Part shown: positions 1-9,353 of the stretch, in pieces
Numbering within the stretch: position 1 is the first letter of the stretch
How the letters are laid out: each line of letters starts with the position of its first letter
Source of the DNA: Oerskovia rustica
Lineage (GTDB): Bacteria > Actinomycetota > Actinomycetes > Actinomycetales > Cellulomonadaceae
NCBI RefSeq assembly: GCF_014836555.1
Contig: NZ_JACSQQ010000022.1
Span: 1-33,524 of the forward strand
Length of the DNA: 33,524 bases
Direction of reading: 5' to 3'
Notes under the pieces: model-generated
What the model was told of the DNA's origin: nothing
The model's database searches: none
The model's input: only the letters and a program-made list of their open reading frames with translations
Translations under genes and position numbers: made by a program

Positions 1-38
1 GCAGACGCCCCTGATCGGCCCTCAGGAGTGGCGTCTGC
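1..38 (-). terminator. Hairpin downstream of the GH43 gene
   Basis: A 9-bp perfect stem (GCAGACGCC at 1-9 with GGCGTCTGC at 30-38) encloses a 5-bp inner stem (CCTGA/TCAGG). It lies 26 bases beyond the stop codon of the GH43 gene on the minus strand, where a terminator would be expected. No T-run follows within the window. Factor-independent action is therefore inference, though GC-rich actinobacteria often use hairpins without a U-tract. Confidence 0.55.
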
Positions 39-63
39 CCACGTCGAGGCGGCGACCAGCAGG

Positions 64-3000
64 TCAGCCGCAGCTGGTCGCTGCGTAGGTGACGTCGTAG
101 GCCGTGGTGACCGGGGCGCCGTCGAGCACGGCCTGGGCCGTGACCGTGACCTTCCCGGCCGCGAGCGTCACCGCGCGGGCCGAGAACGTCTGCGACGCGA
201 GCTTGCCCGGCGCGACCTGGAGGAAGGTCTTGGTCCCGAGCGGCGTGGTCACGACCACGTCGACGGGCACCTCCTCGGCGTTCCGCACGAGCACCGTGAG
301 CGCGGCCTTGCCGGCCACGCACTTGGGCGCGACCGTGACGTCGACCTCGACCTGGGCGGGCTCGGTCACGTCGAGCGGCGGCACGCTCTCGAGGGTCGGG
401 ACGACCTTCTGGATGAGCCCGTCCTCACCGAACGTGAGGCGGTCGATGGTCGTCTCGCGGTGGTTCCCGTCGCCGCCGGGGATCGCGAAGCGGTGGTACG
501 CGATGTACCACTCGTCGGTCCCGGGGACCTGGACGATCGAGCTGTGGCCGGTCCCGAGGATGCCCTGCGAGACGTCCTTCTCGAGGATCACGCCGCGGTA
601 GGTCCACGGCCCGTCGATGCTCGTCGACGTCGCGTACCCGACCCGGTAGTTCTCCGAGCCCGTGTCGTCGATCGAGTAGGTCAGGTGGTAGATCCCCTCG
701 CGGTAGTTGAGGAACAGGCCCTCACGGAAGTTCGTCAGGCCACCGAGCTTCGTGATGGTGTCCTGCTTGACCGAGACCATGTCGTCGTTCAGCTCGGCGT
801 ACAGCGGCGCGTTGCTGCCGTTGCCCCAGAACAGGTAGAACGTGCCGGTCTGCGGGTCCTCGAACGCCGCCGGGTCGATCGCCTGCCCCGTCGTGACGGC
901 CTCCCCGTTGGTGATCATGGCCGTCGGCTGCGCGGTGAAGGGCCCCTCGGGGCTGTCCGCGACCGCGACACCGATCGTCTTGCGGTCGTAGGTCGGGTTG
1001 TGGCCCGAGAAGTAGAACCAGTACTTCCCGTCGCGCTCGATGATGGTCGGCGCCCACGCGTTGCCCGTCGCCCAGGGGACGTCGCCCGCGGCGCCGTCGA
1101 GCGTGAGGAACGGCTCGGCCGAGCGCTCCCAGCTCGCCAGGTCGGTCGACTTCCACACGTAGAAGTCCTTGCCGCCCCAGCCGGGCGTGCCGTCCGTGGT
1201 CGCGTAGATGTAGTACACGCCGTCGAAGACCGCGATGTTCGGGTCCGCGTACAGGCCTGGCAGGACCGGGCTCCGCATCTCCTTGGCCTGGACGGTCCAC
1301 GTGCGCGCGGCCCCGTCGGGGCCCGTCACGGTGTAGGTCACGGGCTGCGTGAGGTCCTGGACCGAGCCGTTGGCGGGCGTCACGGTCGCACGGTCGGACA
1401 CGACCAGGCGAGGTGCGAGCGCGGAGCGGTCCGTGCCGGGCACCACCGGGAGCGTGACCGTGCTGGACCCGCCGTCGACGATCGCGGCGACCTCGAGCTC
1501 GGCGAGCTCGGCCCCCGTGACGGCCGAGTGGTCCTGACCGAGGTCCTTGACCTCCTCGGCGCTCAGGGCGTGGTCGTAGACGCGGAAGTCGCGGACGTCG
1601 CCCTTGAGGTACTTGTCGCCCGAGTAGAGCGAGCGGCCGATGTAGTTCGCGACCGTGGTGCCGTTCCCGATCGAGCCGGGCGTCGTCGTCACGTCGGTGT
1701 TCCTCGCGACCTGGATCCCGTCCTCGTAGAGAGTGCCCGTGGTGCCCGACTGCGTGTACGTCAGGTGCTTCCACACGCCGCGGGCGAGGTTCGAGCCCTT
1801 GGTCGTGTTCTGCTCGGTCGTGTAGTTCCCCGAGGCGATGGCCGTGCGGTACGCGTCCCCCGTCGTGAAGAGGTAGCCGTTGCCGCTCGACCCGCTCGTG
1901 TTGCCCAGGCCGTAGATGAAGTAGGGCGTGGACTGGGCGGTGTCGATGCGCACGTCGAGCGAGACGGTGATCTCCGTCAGGCCCTTGAGCACGTCGTCGG
2001 GCAGCCTGACGTGGTCGTCGACCCCGTCGAGGCGCACGCCGTCCGTGCCGTTGCGGGCGGCCCCGCCCACGACGGTCGCGGGACCGACGGCGCTGCTCGG
2101 CGCCGAGTTCACGGCCTGCGTGCCGCTCGTCTCGTCCAGGCGGTACTGGACCACCAGGCCCGGGATCTCCTTCGTCACGTCGATCGCGACGGTCGCGGTG
2201 CGCGACCCGTCCGCGGTCGTGGCGGTCACGGTCGTGCTGCCCGCCGCGACGCCGCGCACGGTGCCTGCGGAGGGCCCGTCGGAGACGACGGTCGCGACCG
2301 ACGGGTCGGCGCTCGTCCAGGTGATGGTGCGGGCCGTGGCGTTGGCGGGGGTCACGGTCGCGGTGAGCGAGCGTGCCGATCCGACCGTGACCTGCGTCGA
2401 GGTGGGCGAGACCACCAGGCCCGTGACGGGGACGTCGCCCTCGACCACGGTCACGACGGCCTTGGCACGCACGCTCACGCCGGCGCCGAGCGAGCCCGTG
2501 ACCTCGAAGGTCCCGGCCTGCGCGTAGCTCGCGGGGTCGATCGCGTCCCACGTGACGGCGGTCTGCGTGGTCGTGCCGGCTGCGGTGCGCGTGGCGACGG
2601 TGGCCGGCAGGACCGGTGCGTCACCGACGCTCACGACGGCCGTGACGTCCTCGGCCGACTCGACGAACGCGTCCGGCTGGTAGCCCTTGAGCAGCGCGTC
2701 GTACTCGGTCTGCGTCACGGGCAGGACCGTGCCGTGGCGCGGGCGCGAGGGCATCTCGTAGCCCGTGGACATCTTCCACTCGTCGGCGTCCAGGTCGGTC
2801 GTCTCGAAGGGCACGTAGCCGCGGCCGCCGAACTCGTCGATGAACAGGTACCACTTCTCCTCGGTGTTCGACTTGAAGATGGTCGGGCCCTCGCCCTGGT
2901 TGATGCCGCCGCCGAGCGAGTTGGCCTTGCCGATGCAGTCGGTGATGAAGTCGTAGCTCAGCGAGCGCAGCTCGCTCGCCTTCTCGCCCAGCACGAACTT

Positions 3001-5037
3001 GGAGCACGGCGTCGTGGACGTGTTGTTGCGCTCGTCCTTGGTGAAGCGGTAGAACTCGCCGTCGTGCTCGATCACGGTCGAGTCGATGACCGAGTAGCCC
3101 GGGTCGACCCACACCTGCGGCTCGGTGAACGTGTAGAAGTCGCGGGTCGTGGTGTACATCATGCGGTTGTACGTGTTGGCCGTGTGGCCCGGGTCGTCCT
3201 CCTCGTAGAGCTTGGAGGCCCAGAACACGACGTACGCGCCGATCGTCGCGTCGTAGTAGGCCTCGGGGGCCCAGGTGTTGCCCGCGGTCTCCGGGGAGAC
3301 CTGGACGAGGCGCTGGTCGGTCCAGCTCACCAGGTCGGTCGACTCCCACACCATGATCGACCTGGAGCCCGTGCGCTGGGACGCGTCCCAGTTGCCGTTG
3401 CCGTGGATCTTGAGGTCGGTCGCGATCTGGTAGAACTTGTCGCCCTCGGGAGAACGGATGACGAAGGGGTCGCGCAGGCCCGTCTCCCCCAGGCTCGACG
3501 TCAGCACGGGCTGGTTGTCGTTGAGGTTCCGGTACCTGAGCGGGTCGTTGCCCTTGCTCAGGCCGAAGTAGACCTGCTCGCCGGTCGCGTAGCCCTCACC
3601 GATGAAGTAGGAGAACAGGTAGCCCGCGAAGTCCTGCTGCTCGGGGAGCGCGGGGACCTTCGCGTCGAACGCGCGCGTGGCCGTGGCCTGCCCCTTGCTC
3701 ACGGTCGCGGTCAGCGTGACCGTCCGGTCGGCCTGGCCGTGCGCGGGGCGCGTGACCTCGCCCGACGGCGTGACGACCGTGGGGACCGTGGTCGCCCAGG
3801 TGACCGTGGTGCCCTCGGCTCCCGTGGTCGGCAGCGTGAGGTTGCCGCGGACGTCGTCGAGGTTCTTGACCTCGAGCGCGGCGGCCGCGGCGTCGACGAC
3901 GCCCTGGTCGCCCGTGCCGGGCACCACGGTGACGTCGAACGTCCTGGTGGCACTCTGGCCGCGCAGCGAAAGCGTCGCGGTCAGGGTCGCGGTGTGCGCC
4001 TGCCCGACGGGCTGGGTGATGACGCCCGACGACGTCACGACGCTCGCGTCCGACGTCGCCCAGGTGACGGTCGAGCCGCCCGCGCCCTTCGCGGGCAGCG
4101 TGAGGTTCTTGGCCACGGCGCTCGTGTCCCCGAGGGTCAGGGCGCCCGCGTCGGCGGAGAGCGACGCCGCGGCGTTCGCGGTGCTGAGGTCGGCGACCTC
4201 GGCGGCCGTGAGCGCGCGGTCGTAGAGGCGGAAGTCCTTGATGCGCCCCTTGAAGAGGTTGTCGGCCGCGTATGCGGACCTGCCGAGGTAGTTCGCGGTC
4301 GTCTTCCCGTTGCCGATCGAGCCCGGCGTGTGGGTCACGGCCGTGTTGACGCCGACCTGCGCGCCGTCCTCGTAGAGGCGTCCCGTGCCGGCGCCCTGCG
4401 TGTAGGTGACGGTCTTCCAGACGCCGCGCGCGAGGGCCGCGGACGGCGACTTGGCCGTGTTCTGCTCGGCCCCCCACGCGGCGTTCGAGACGGACGCGCG
4501 GTACGTCGCGTTGCCCGAGGAGAAGAGGTAGCCGTTGCCCGACTGCGGTGAGCCCACGGCCGTGTTGCCCAGGTTGTAGAAGAAGTAGTTGCCGCTCAGC
4601 GACGCGTCGATCCACACGTCGGCGCTGACCGTGACGGCCGACCAGCCGGCCAGGAGGTCGTCGGGCAGGTCCACGTAGCTCGAGCCGCCGAACGTCAGGC
4701 CTTGCCCGTCGGTCCAGTCTCCGCCGCCGACGAGCGTGCCGTCACGGCCCGAGCCCGAGGCGTCGTGGGCGACCGTGCCGCTCAGCTCGTCGAGCCTGTA
4801 CCAGAGCTTCAGGCCGTCGGTCGTGGGGACGGGCACCCCGGCCGCGAGCGCCGTGGCCGGGGCGAGCGCCGTCGTCGGGCGTGCTGGGGCCGAGGTCAGA
4901 GCCGCTGCCGGCCCCGCCAGGGCCATCGGGGCGAGCAGAGCGATGCTCAGTGCTGCCCCGAGGGCGGCTCTCGCCCTGCGGGTGGCCCTCCGTCGGGCCG
5001 TTGGCGCGGTCTGCGCCGGGTCGTGTCGGGTGGTCAT
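64..5037 (-). CDS. Secreted protein with two GH43 catalytic modules, two LamG domains and Ig-like linkers
   Basis: This is an exported arabinan/arabinoxylan-degrading enzyme of 1657 aa. A signal peptide covers about residues 1-47: an Arg-rich n-region, then a hydrophobic stretch ending in GPAAA. The order is LamG-like (75-285), two Ig-like linkers (290-463), GH43 (467-785), Ig-like (793-866), Big_2-like (871-955), second LamG (958-1167), linker, second GH43 (1256-1555) and a C-terminal domain (1563-1657). Both catalytic modules look intact. Module 1 has Asp523 (LRDPF), Asp652 and Glu716 (GEGPT); module 2 has Asp1265 (YADPN), Asp1388 and Glu1439 (REGL). Such Asp/Asp/Glu triads are typical of GH43 arabinofuranosidases, arabinanases and xylosidases, but exact specificity cannot be read here. 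The start at 5037 is chosen because GAGAGG precedes it and the signal peptide follows; 82 upstream in-frame codons look non-coding. The gene follows the GH51 gene in the same direction. Confidence 0.92.
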   Translation of the reverse strand: MTTRHDPAQTAPTARRRATRRARAALGAALSIALLAPMALAGPAAALTSAPARPTTALAPATALAAGVPVPTTDGLKLWYRLDELSGTVAHDASGSGRDGTLVGGGDWTDGQGLTFGGSSYVDLPDDLLAGWSAVTVSADVWIDASLSGNYFFYNLGNTAVGSPQSGNGYLFSSGNATYRASVSNAAWGAEQNTAKSPSAALARGVWKTVTYTQGAGTGRLYEDGAQVGVNTAVTHTPGSIGNGKTTANYLGRSAYAADNLFKGRIKDFRLYDRALTAAEVADLSTANAAASLSADAGALTLGDTSAVAKNLTLPAKGAGGSTVTWATSDASVVTSSGVITQPVGQAHTATLTATLSLRGQSATRTFDVTVVPGTGDQGVVDAAAAALEVKNLDDVRGNLTLPTTGAEGTTVTWATTVPTVVTPSGEVTRPAHGQADRTVTLTATVSKGQATATRAFDAKVPALPEQQDFAGYLFSYFIGEGYATGEQVYFGLSKGNDPLRYRNLNDNQPVLTSSLGETGLRDPFVIRSPEGDKFYQIATDLKIHGNGNWDASQRTGSRSIMVWESTDLVSWTDQRLVQVSPETAGNTWAPEAYYDATIGAYVVFWASKLYEEDDPGHTANTYNRMMYTTTRDFYTFTEPQVWVDPGYSVIDSTVIEHDGEFYRFTKDERNNTSTTPCSKFVLGEKASELRSLSYDFITDCIGKANSLGGGINQGEGPTIFKSNTEEKWYLFIDEFGGRGYVPFETTDLDADEWKMSTGYEMPSRPRHGTVLPVTQTEYDALLKGYQPDAFVESAEDVTAVVSVGDAPVLPATVATRTAAGTTTQTAVTWDAIDPASYAQAGTFEVTGSLGAGVSVRAKAVVTVVEGDVPVTGLVVSPTSTQVTVGSARSLTATVTPANATARTITWTSADPSVATVVSDGPSAGTVRGVAAGSTTVTATTADGSRTATVAIDVTKEIPGLVVQYRLDETSGTQAVNSAPSSAVGPATVVGGAARNGTDGVRLDGVDDHVRLPDDVLKGLTEITVSLDVRIDTAQSTPYFIYGLGNTSGSSGNGYLFTTGDAYRTAIASGNYTTEQNTTKGSNLARGVWKHLTYTQSGTTGTLYEDGIQVARNTDVTTTPGSIGNGTTVANYIGRSLYSGDKYLKGDVRDFRVYDHALSAEEVKDLGQDHSAVTGAELAELEVAAIVDGGSSTVTLPVVPGTDRSALAPRLVVSDRATVTPANGSVQDLTQPVTYTVTGPDGAARTWTVQAKEMRSPVLPGLYADPNIAVFDGVYYIYATTDGTPGWGGKDFYVWKSTDLASWERSAEPFLTLDGAAGDVPWATGNAWAPTIIERDGKYWFYFSGHNPTYDRKTIGVAVADSPEGPFTAQPTAMITNGEAVTTGQAIDPAAFEDPQTGTFYLFWGNGSNAPLYAELNDDMVSVKQDTITKLGGLTNFREGLFLNYREGIYHLTYSIDDTGSENYRVGYATSTSIDGPWTYRGVILEKDVSQGILGTGHSSIVQVPGTDEWYIAYHRFAIPGGDGNHRETTIDRLTFGEDGLIQKVVPTLESVPPLDVTEPAQVEVDVTVAPKCVAGKAALTVLVRNAEEVPVDVVVTTPLGTKTFLQVAPGKLASQTFSARAVTLAAGKVTVTAQAVLDGAPVTTAYDVTYAATSCG

Positions 5038-5079
5038 GTGGATCGTGGCCTCTCGCCGTCTCGTCGTTGAGCGCCCCCT

Positions 5080-5124
5080 GGCGGGGACTGCCGGACCACG
5101 GGGGTGGCCCGGCGGTCCCCCGCC
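5080..5124 (-). terminator. Nested hairpin between the GH51 and GH43 genes
   Basis: The outer arms are GGCGGGGAC (5080-5088) and GTCCCCCGCC (5115-5124, one bulged C). Inside, GCCGG (5090-5094) pairs with CCGGC (5109-5113) and CCAC (5096-5099) with GTGG (5104-5107). The structure occupies much of the 133-base gap between two secreted-enzyme genes. It could end part of the GH51 transcription or protect its mRNA 3' end. There is no T-run. Confidence 0.5.
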
Positions 5125-5170
5125 TGCTGGGTCGTGGTCGTCGTGAAGGTGCTGCTGGTCGTGCGGGCCG

Positions 5171-8100
5171 TCAGCCGCAGGTCGTGGCCGGGTACTCGAC
5201 GTCGAACGTCGTCGAGCGGGCACCGGGTCCTGTGCCGATCGTCCCCACGACCGTCGCGGAGCCCGCGGGGACCGAGACCGCACGCGAGCTGAACGTCTGC
5301 GACGCGCTCTTGCCCGGTGCGACCGACGCGAACGTCTTGGTCCCGAACGGCGTCGTGAGCGCCACGGTCACGGCCTCGTCCTCGCCGTTGACCGCGCGCA
5401 CCGAGAGGTTCGCGCGGCCCGCGACGCACTGGGCCTTGGCCGTGACCGCGAGGTCCACCGGCTCGGCCTCGGTGCCGGCGGCCTGCAGGCGCAGGAACGT
5501 GACCGAGTAGGCCGGGAACGTGTAGTCGAACGCGCTGGACGCCCCGTCCCAGGTCCGCTCGACGGGCACGATCGCCCGCGGGTTCGCCTTCGTGTTGGTG
5601 TCCGTGGGCGCGCCGACCATCTCGGTGACCGTGGCCTGGGCCGCGATCTCCTGGCCCGCGACCGTCACGGCCGTGTCCGCCGCGGTCGCGGTCGGGTTGA
5701 CGACCTTGACCACGAGGTCGCCGGACTCCTCGTCGCGCGTGACGACCTGGTAGAGCGACTTCGCGGCGGGCTGCTCGTACGAGATCTGGAGCTGGCCGTC
5801 CAGGTAGAGCTCGATGGTGCTGCCCTGGACCACGACCTTGACCTTGTAGCCCTGGCCCGTCTCGACGCTCTTGTTCTCGACCGCGGCGACCTCGGCGGCG
5901 CTGCCGCCGTCGGCCCGCTGGAGGACCGAGCGGGTGTTGTTCCAGCCGCCGATGTTCCACCAGTAGTAGTCGTTCGGGCCGCCCGCGGCGAAGCCCACGA
6001 GGAAGCCCTCGGACCCGGCGATCTTGCGGGCGTCGAGCTCGAGCGTGTAGTTCTTCCAGTCCTTGGCGTACGCGCCCGTGACGATCGAGCGCGCGTCGGT
6101 CACGGACGTCGAGGACTGTGTGTAGACGCCGTCCTGCGCGGCCCACGTCCCGGTCACGGGAGACCACCGGGTGGCGTCGTCGAACCCGTCCTGGAACAGG
6201 ACGTCGCCGCTCGCGTTGTCGGTGACCACGACGTTGTCGTACGAGGCGCTGGTCGACCACGTGGACAGGAAGACGCCTCCGTCCAGTGCGGGCTCGGCGG
6301 AGGCGTCGGCCCCGTGCACCGACGGGACGACCTCGTCACCCACGTTGTTCGCGAACAGCTCCTGGACGTAGTAGTTGGGCGTGCCCCACGACTCGTCGTT
6401 GTCGAACCAGATCGCGTCGGGCGACCACTGCACGTACGCCTCGTTGGAGAGCAGCGGCGCGTAGGACGCGAGCTCGACGACGTCGGAGTTGCGCTCGAGG
6501 CCCGTCATGAAGGCGGCCTCGGACAGCGCGTTGAAGAACGTGTTGCCGCGCGACGCGTACTCGCCGAGGAACACGTGCGGGCCCTCGCGGTCGTAGTCGT
6601 CGTAGCGGTCGGCGTTCTCGAGGAACCAGCTCGGGTCGTTGTAGTAGTGCTCGTCGACCAGGTCGACCTCCTGCGCACGGTTGAACTCCCAGAGCTCGTC
6701 GAACCGCTGGCCCGTGTCGTCCGGCCCCGAGTTCGAGATGATCTGGACGTCGGGGTACGCGGCGCGCACGGCGTCCTTGAACTTCGGGAAGTTCGCCTCG
6801 AACGTCTTGGTGTTCTCCTCGTTGCCGAGGCCCAGGTACTTCAGGCCGAACGGCTCGGGGTGGCCGAGCTCCGCGCGCACAGCGCCCCACCCGGTCGTGA
6901 CGTCACCGTTGGCGAACTCGATGAGGTCGAGGGTGTCCTGGACCCAGCGCTGGATCCGGACGTCGTCCTTCATCTCGGGGATGGTGCTGCCGCAGCCGTT
7001 GGCGCCCACCGACAGGACGGGCAGGGGCGTCGCGCCGAGGTCCTCGGCGAACGTGAAGTACTCGTAGTACCCGATCCCGTACGACTGGTTGTAGCCCCAG
7101 AAGTTCCAGTTCGTGGCCCGCTCCTCGACCGGCCCGATGGTCTCCTTCCACTGGTACGTGCGCCGACGGTCGGTGCCGTTGCTCTCGAGGTAGGTGTCGA
7201 ACGTGCCCGCGTTGGTCACGCAGCCGCCCGGGAACCGCAGGAACTGCGGGTTCATGGCGTCGATCTTCTCGGCGAGGTCCTTGCGCAGGTGGGTCTTGCC
7301 GTTGACCGGCCCGACCCAGGTGTCCTGCGGCATGAGCGAGACCATGTCGAGGCGCACGGTGCCTGCGGCACCCGCGAGGACCGCGAGGCGCCCGGCCGAG
7401 GTGGTCCCGGTCGCGGTGAGGGTCACCGAGTACTTCTTCCAGGTGTCGGTGCCGTCGACGGTCACCTCCCCGGTCGCGTAGGTGGTCCCGGCCGCGGCGT
7501 TCTCCACCTGCACGGTCAGGTCCTGCCCGACGGCGGAGCGCGCCCAGACCGAGAAGTCGTACTTCTCGCCCTTCTCGAGGAAGAGGCCCGTGTTGAAGCC
7601 CGCGTTGCGCAGGCCCGCGCCGGCCGCGGTCGCGTCGAGCCGGAGGTAGTAGCGGTTGCTGTCGTTGAGGCGCTGCGCGTCGGTCACCACCGTCGTGGTC
7701 GCGGTGCCGCCGTTGCGGTCGACCCGCTCCCAGGCCGTGAGCCCCGTGAAGGACGAGCTGTCCGACGAGTTGAACTCGAACGAGCGGTTGCGCACGAGCT
7801 CGGCGTACAGCCCGCCGTCCGCGGCGTAGTTGATGTCCTCGTAGAAGATGCCGTACAGGTCGTCGCTCATCTCGACGCTCTCGCCCGCGGCGTCGATCGC
7901 GAGCGTGTGCTCGGCCGACGACAGCGCGGTGAGCGTGAGCCTGACGGCCGCGTCCTCGGCGCCGAGCACCAGGGCTCCGTCCGCGGCGCGTACTCCCGCG
8001 AACTCCCCGGCAGCGGCGCCCGGCACGCGCAGCGCGAGCCTGCCGCCGCCCACGTCGGTCAGCCGCACCTGGGCCGGGGCGGCGCCCGCGGCCCCGAGCG

Positions 8101-9091
8101 CGAGGCGCCCGTCGCTCGCGACGACCACCGGCAGACCGGTGCCCGCCTGCGCGAGCGTCGCGGCGCCGTCGGGCCCGCCGGCGACCGCCGTGGCCGCCAG
8201 GCCCAGCGGCGACGCCGGGCGCTGCGCGACGAACGACAGGCCCGTGTCCGTCAGGACGAGGTGCTTGTGGTCGACCGGACCGACGAGCGAGAACGTGCCC
8301 GCCGGGACGACGTCCTGTCCCTCGGCCGCGTCGACCGCGACGTAGTCGAACGTCGCGGCGTGCGTCGAGCCGTCCTGCGCCGCGAGGGCGTAGAGACCGA
8401 CCTGCGTGACGTCGAACGTCACGGTCGTCGAGCCTGCGGGCTTCCAGTCCCCCGCCGTGGCGTCCCAGTAGGACACCGCGAGCGTGTCACCGGTGCGCTG
8501 CATGCGCAGCGTCTCCCCTGTCGAGCCCGCACGGTCGGTGAACGACGCGGCGGTGAACTTCCCGCCCGTCTCGTTGTCGAGCTCGATCGCGCGCGCCGAG
8601 GGCGACAGGCTGCCCACGTACGTCAGACCTGCGCGGACGTAGTTGTCCATGTCCTTCCACGCGATGAGGCCCGCGCCCTGGTAGACCTTGCCGACCGGCG
8701 CCGACACCTTGGTCACGACCGTGAAGTCGCCCACGGGGACGTCCACCATGAAGACGTTCTTCGCGGTGTTCGCCTCCTGGTAGGTGTCGCCCGGCTGGGA
8801 CGTCAGGGTCAGCGACCCGGGCGTCGTCGCGAGCGACCACGCCGAGGGGACCGGGTTGACGACGTCCCAGGCCGAGCCGAGCTCGGCCGCGTCGAACTGG
8901 TCGACCCAGGCCCCGGCCGGCAGGACCGGCTCGGCGGCCGCGAAGGCCGACGGGGTGACCGCGAGGGCGGTCGTCGCCCCCAGCGCGAGGACCGCGACGG
9001 AGGCCGCCCACGGTCGTGCCGTCCGGCTGCGGGACGGACGGGACGTCCGACCACGGGTCGTGCTGCGGGCAGGGGAATCAGAGATGATCAC
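5171..9091 (-). CDS. Secreted multidomain GH51 alpha-L-arabinofuranosidase
   Basis: This exported enzyme removes terminal alpha-L-arabinofuranosyl groups. With the GTG start at 9091 it has 1306 aa. That start has GGAG just upstream and yields a signal peptide (hydrophobic part about 28-47, ending AFAAAE); the ATG 90 bases upstream adds a non-coding-looking stretch. A concanavalin-like sandwich lies at about 60-255, an unassigned beta-rich region at 265-392, and the GH51 domain from about 404 (DLYGIFYEDINYA). A CBM4_9-like insertion covers about 440-590. Acid/base Glu758 sits in LGLGNEEN and nucleophile Glu844 in FLGEYAS. A second LamG-like insertion (about 940-1106) separates the barrel from the closing beta-sandwich (about 1108-1203). 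The last 95 residues match the C-terminus of the neighbouring GH43 protein. GH51 enzymes are often intracellular, so this large secreted form is notable. Confidence 0.93.
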   Translation of the reverse strand: MIISDSPARSTTRGRTSRPSRSRTARPWAASVAVLALGATTALAVTPSAFAAAEPVLPAGAWVDQFDAAELGSAWDVVNPVPSAWSLATTPGSLTLTSQPGDTYQEANTAKNVFMVDVPVGDFTVVTKVSAPVGKVYQGAGLIAWKDMDNYVRAGLTYVGSLSPSARAIELDNETGGKFTAASFTDRAGSTGETLRMQRTGDTLAVSYWDATAGDWKPAGSTTVTFDVTQVGLYALAAQDGSTHAATFDYVAVDAAEGQDVVPAGTFSLVGPVDHKHLVLTDTGLSFVAQRPASPLGLAATAVAGGPDGAATLAQAGTGLPVVVASDGRLALGAAGAAPAQVRLTDVGGGRLALRVPGAAAGEFAGVRAADGALVLGAEDAAVRLTLTALSSAEHTLAIDAAGESVEMSDDLYGIFYEDINYAADGGLYAELVRNRSFEFNSSDSSSFTGLTAWERVDRNGGTATTTVVTDAQRLNDSNRYYLRLDATAAGAGLRNAGFNTGLFLEKGEKYDFSVWARSAVGQDLTVQVENAAAGTTYATGEVTVDGTDTWKKYSVTLTATGTTSAGRLAVLAGAAGTVRLDMVSLMPQDTWVGPVNGKTHLRKDLAEKIDAMNPQFLRFPGGCVTNAGTFDTYLESNGTDRRRTYQWKETIGPVEERATNWNFWGYNQSYGIGYYEYFTFAEDLGATPLPVLSVGANGCGSTIPEMKDDVRIQRWVQDTLDLIEFANGDVTTGWGAVRAELGHPEPFGLKYLGLGNEENTKTFEANFPKFKDAVRAAYPDVQIISNSGPDDTGQRFDELWEFNRAQEVDLVDEHYYNDPSWFLENADRYDDYDREGPHVFLGEYASRGNTFFNALSEAAFMTGLERNSDVVELASYAPLLSNEAYVQWSPDAIWFDNDESWGTPNYYVQELFANNVGDEVVPSVHGADASAEPALDGGVFLSTWSTSASYDNVVVTDNASGDVLFQDGFDDATRWSPVTGTWAAQDGVYTQSSTSVTDARSIVTGAYAKDWKNYTLELDARKIAGSEGFLVGFAAGGPNDYYWWNIGGWNNTRSVLQRADGGSAAEVAAVENKSVETGQGYKVKVVVQGSTIELYLDGQLQISYEQPAAKSLYQVVTRDEESGDLVVKVVNPTATAADTAVTVAGQEIAAQATVTEMVGAPTDTNTKANPRAIVPVERTWDGASSAFDYTFPAYSVTFLRLQAAGTEAEPVDLAVTAKAQCVAGRANLSVRAVNGEDEAVTVALTTPFGTKTFASVAPGKSASQTFSSRAVSVPAGSATVVGTIGTGPGARSTTFDVEYPATTCG

Positions 9092-9182
9092 GTTGCTCCA
9101 ACCTTGCTGCGACGAGGAAGGGAGCGATGCCGGGTGTATCCCGTGCGCTCCATTGCTGTACGGGGTGCGCCCGGCAGCCACG

Positions 9183-9241
9183 CCCTCCCGGTCGTCCGAG
9201 CCCGTCCCGGGTACCAGCCGGGACCTGCTCGACCGGGAGGG
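9183..9241 (-). terminator. Long nested hairpin between the importer operon and the GH51 gene
   Basis: The outer arms are a perfect 12-bp inverted repeat, CCCTCCCGGTCG (9183-9194) and CGACCGGGAGGG (9230-9241). Inside is a second perfect stem, GTCCCGG (9204-9210) with CCGGGAC (9218-9224) and a 7-base loop. It lies in the 262-base gap after the last permease gene and before the GH51 start. It is the best candidate for the end of the importer transcript, although no T-run follows. The rest of the gap should hold the GH51 promoter, but I could not pick out convincing -35 and -10 boxes or a LacI-type operator there. Confidence 0.55.
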
Positions 9242-9353
9242 GGTGGCCTCCGGGTCCTTCTCGGCCCGTCACCCTCGACGGTCCGCGCTGTGACGCCTCG
9301 CACGGGGCCCGGCTCCATGGCCGACCCGCGCGAGGCGGTGGTGCTGGGGGGTG

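Noticed and set aside
28-4551. 1507-codon open frame on the plus strand opposite the GH43 gene
   Set aside because: It is antisense to a clear secreted enzyme. Its product is an Arg/Gly/Asp/Val-rich string without domains, as expected from third-position GC bias.
9121-9151. GGAGCG/CGCTCC inverted repeat upstream of the GH51 gene as a LacI operator
   Set aside because: The arms are 19 bases apart and lack the AGCGCT core of the other operators.
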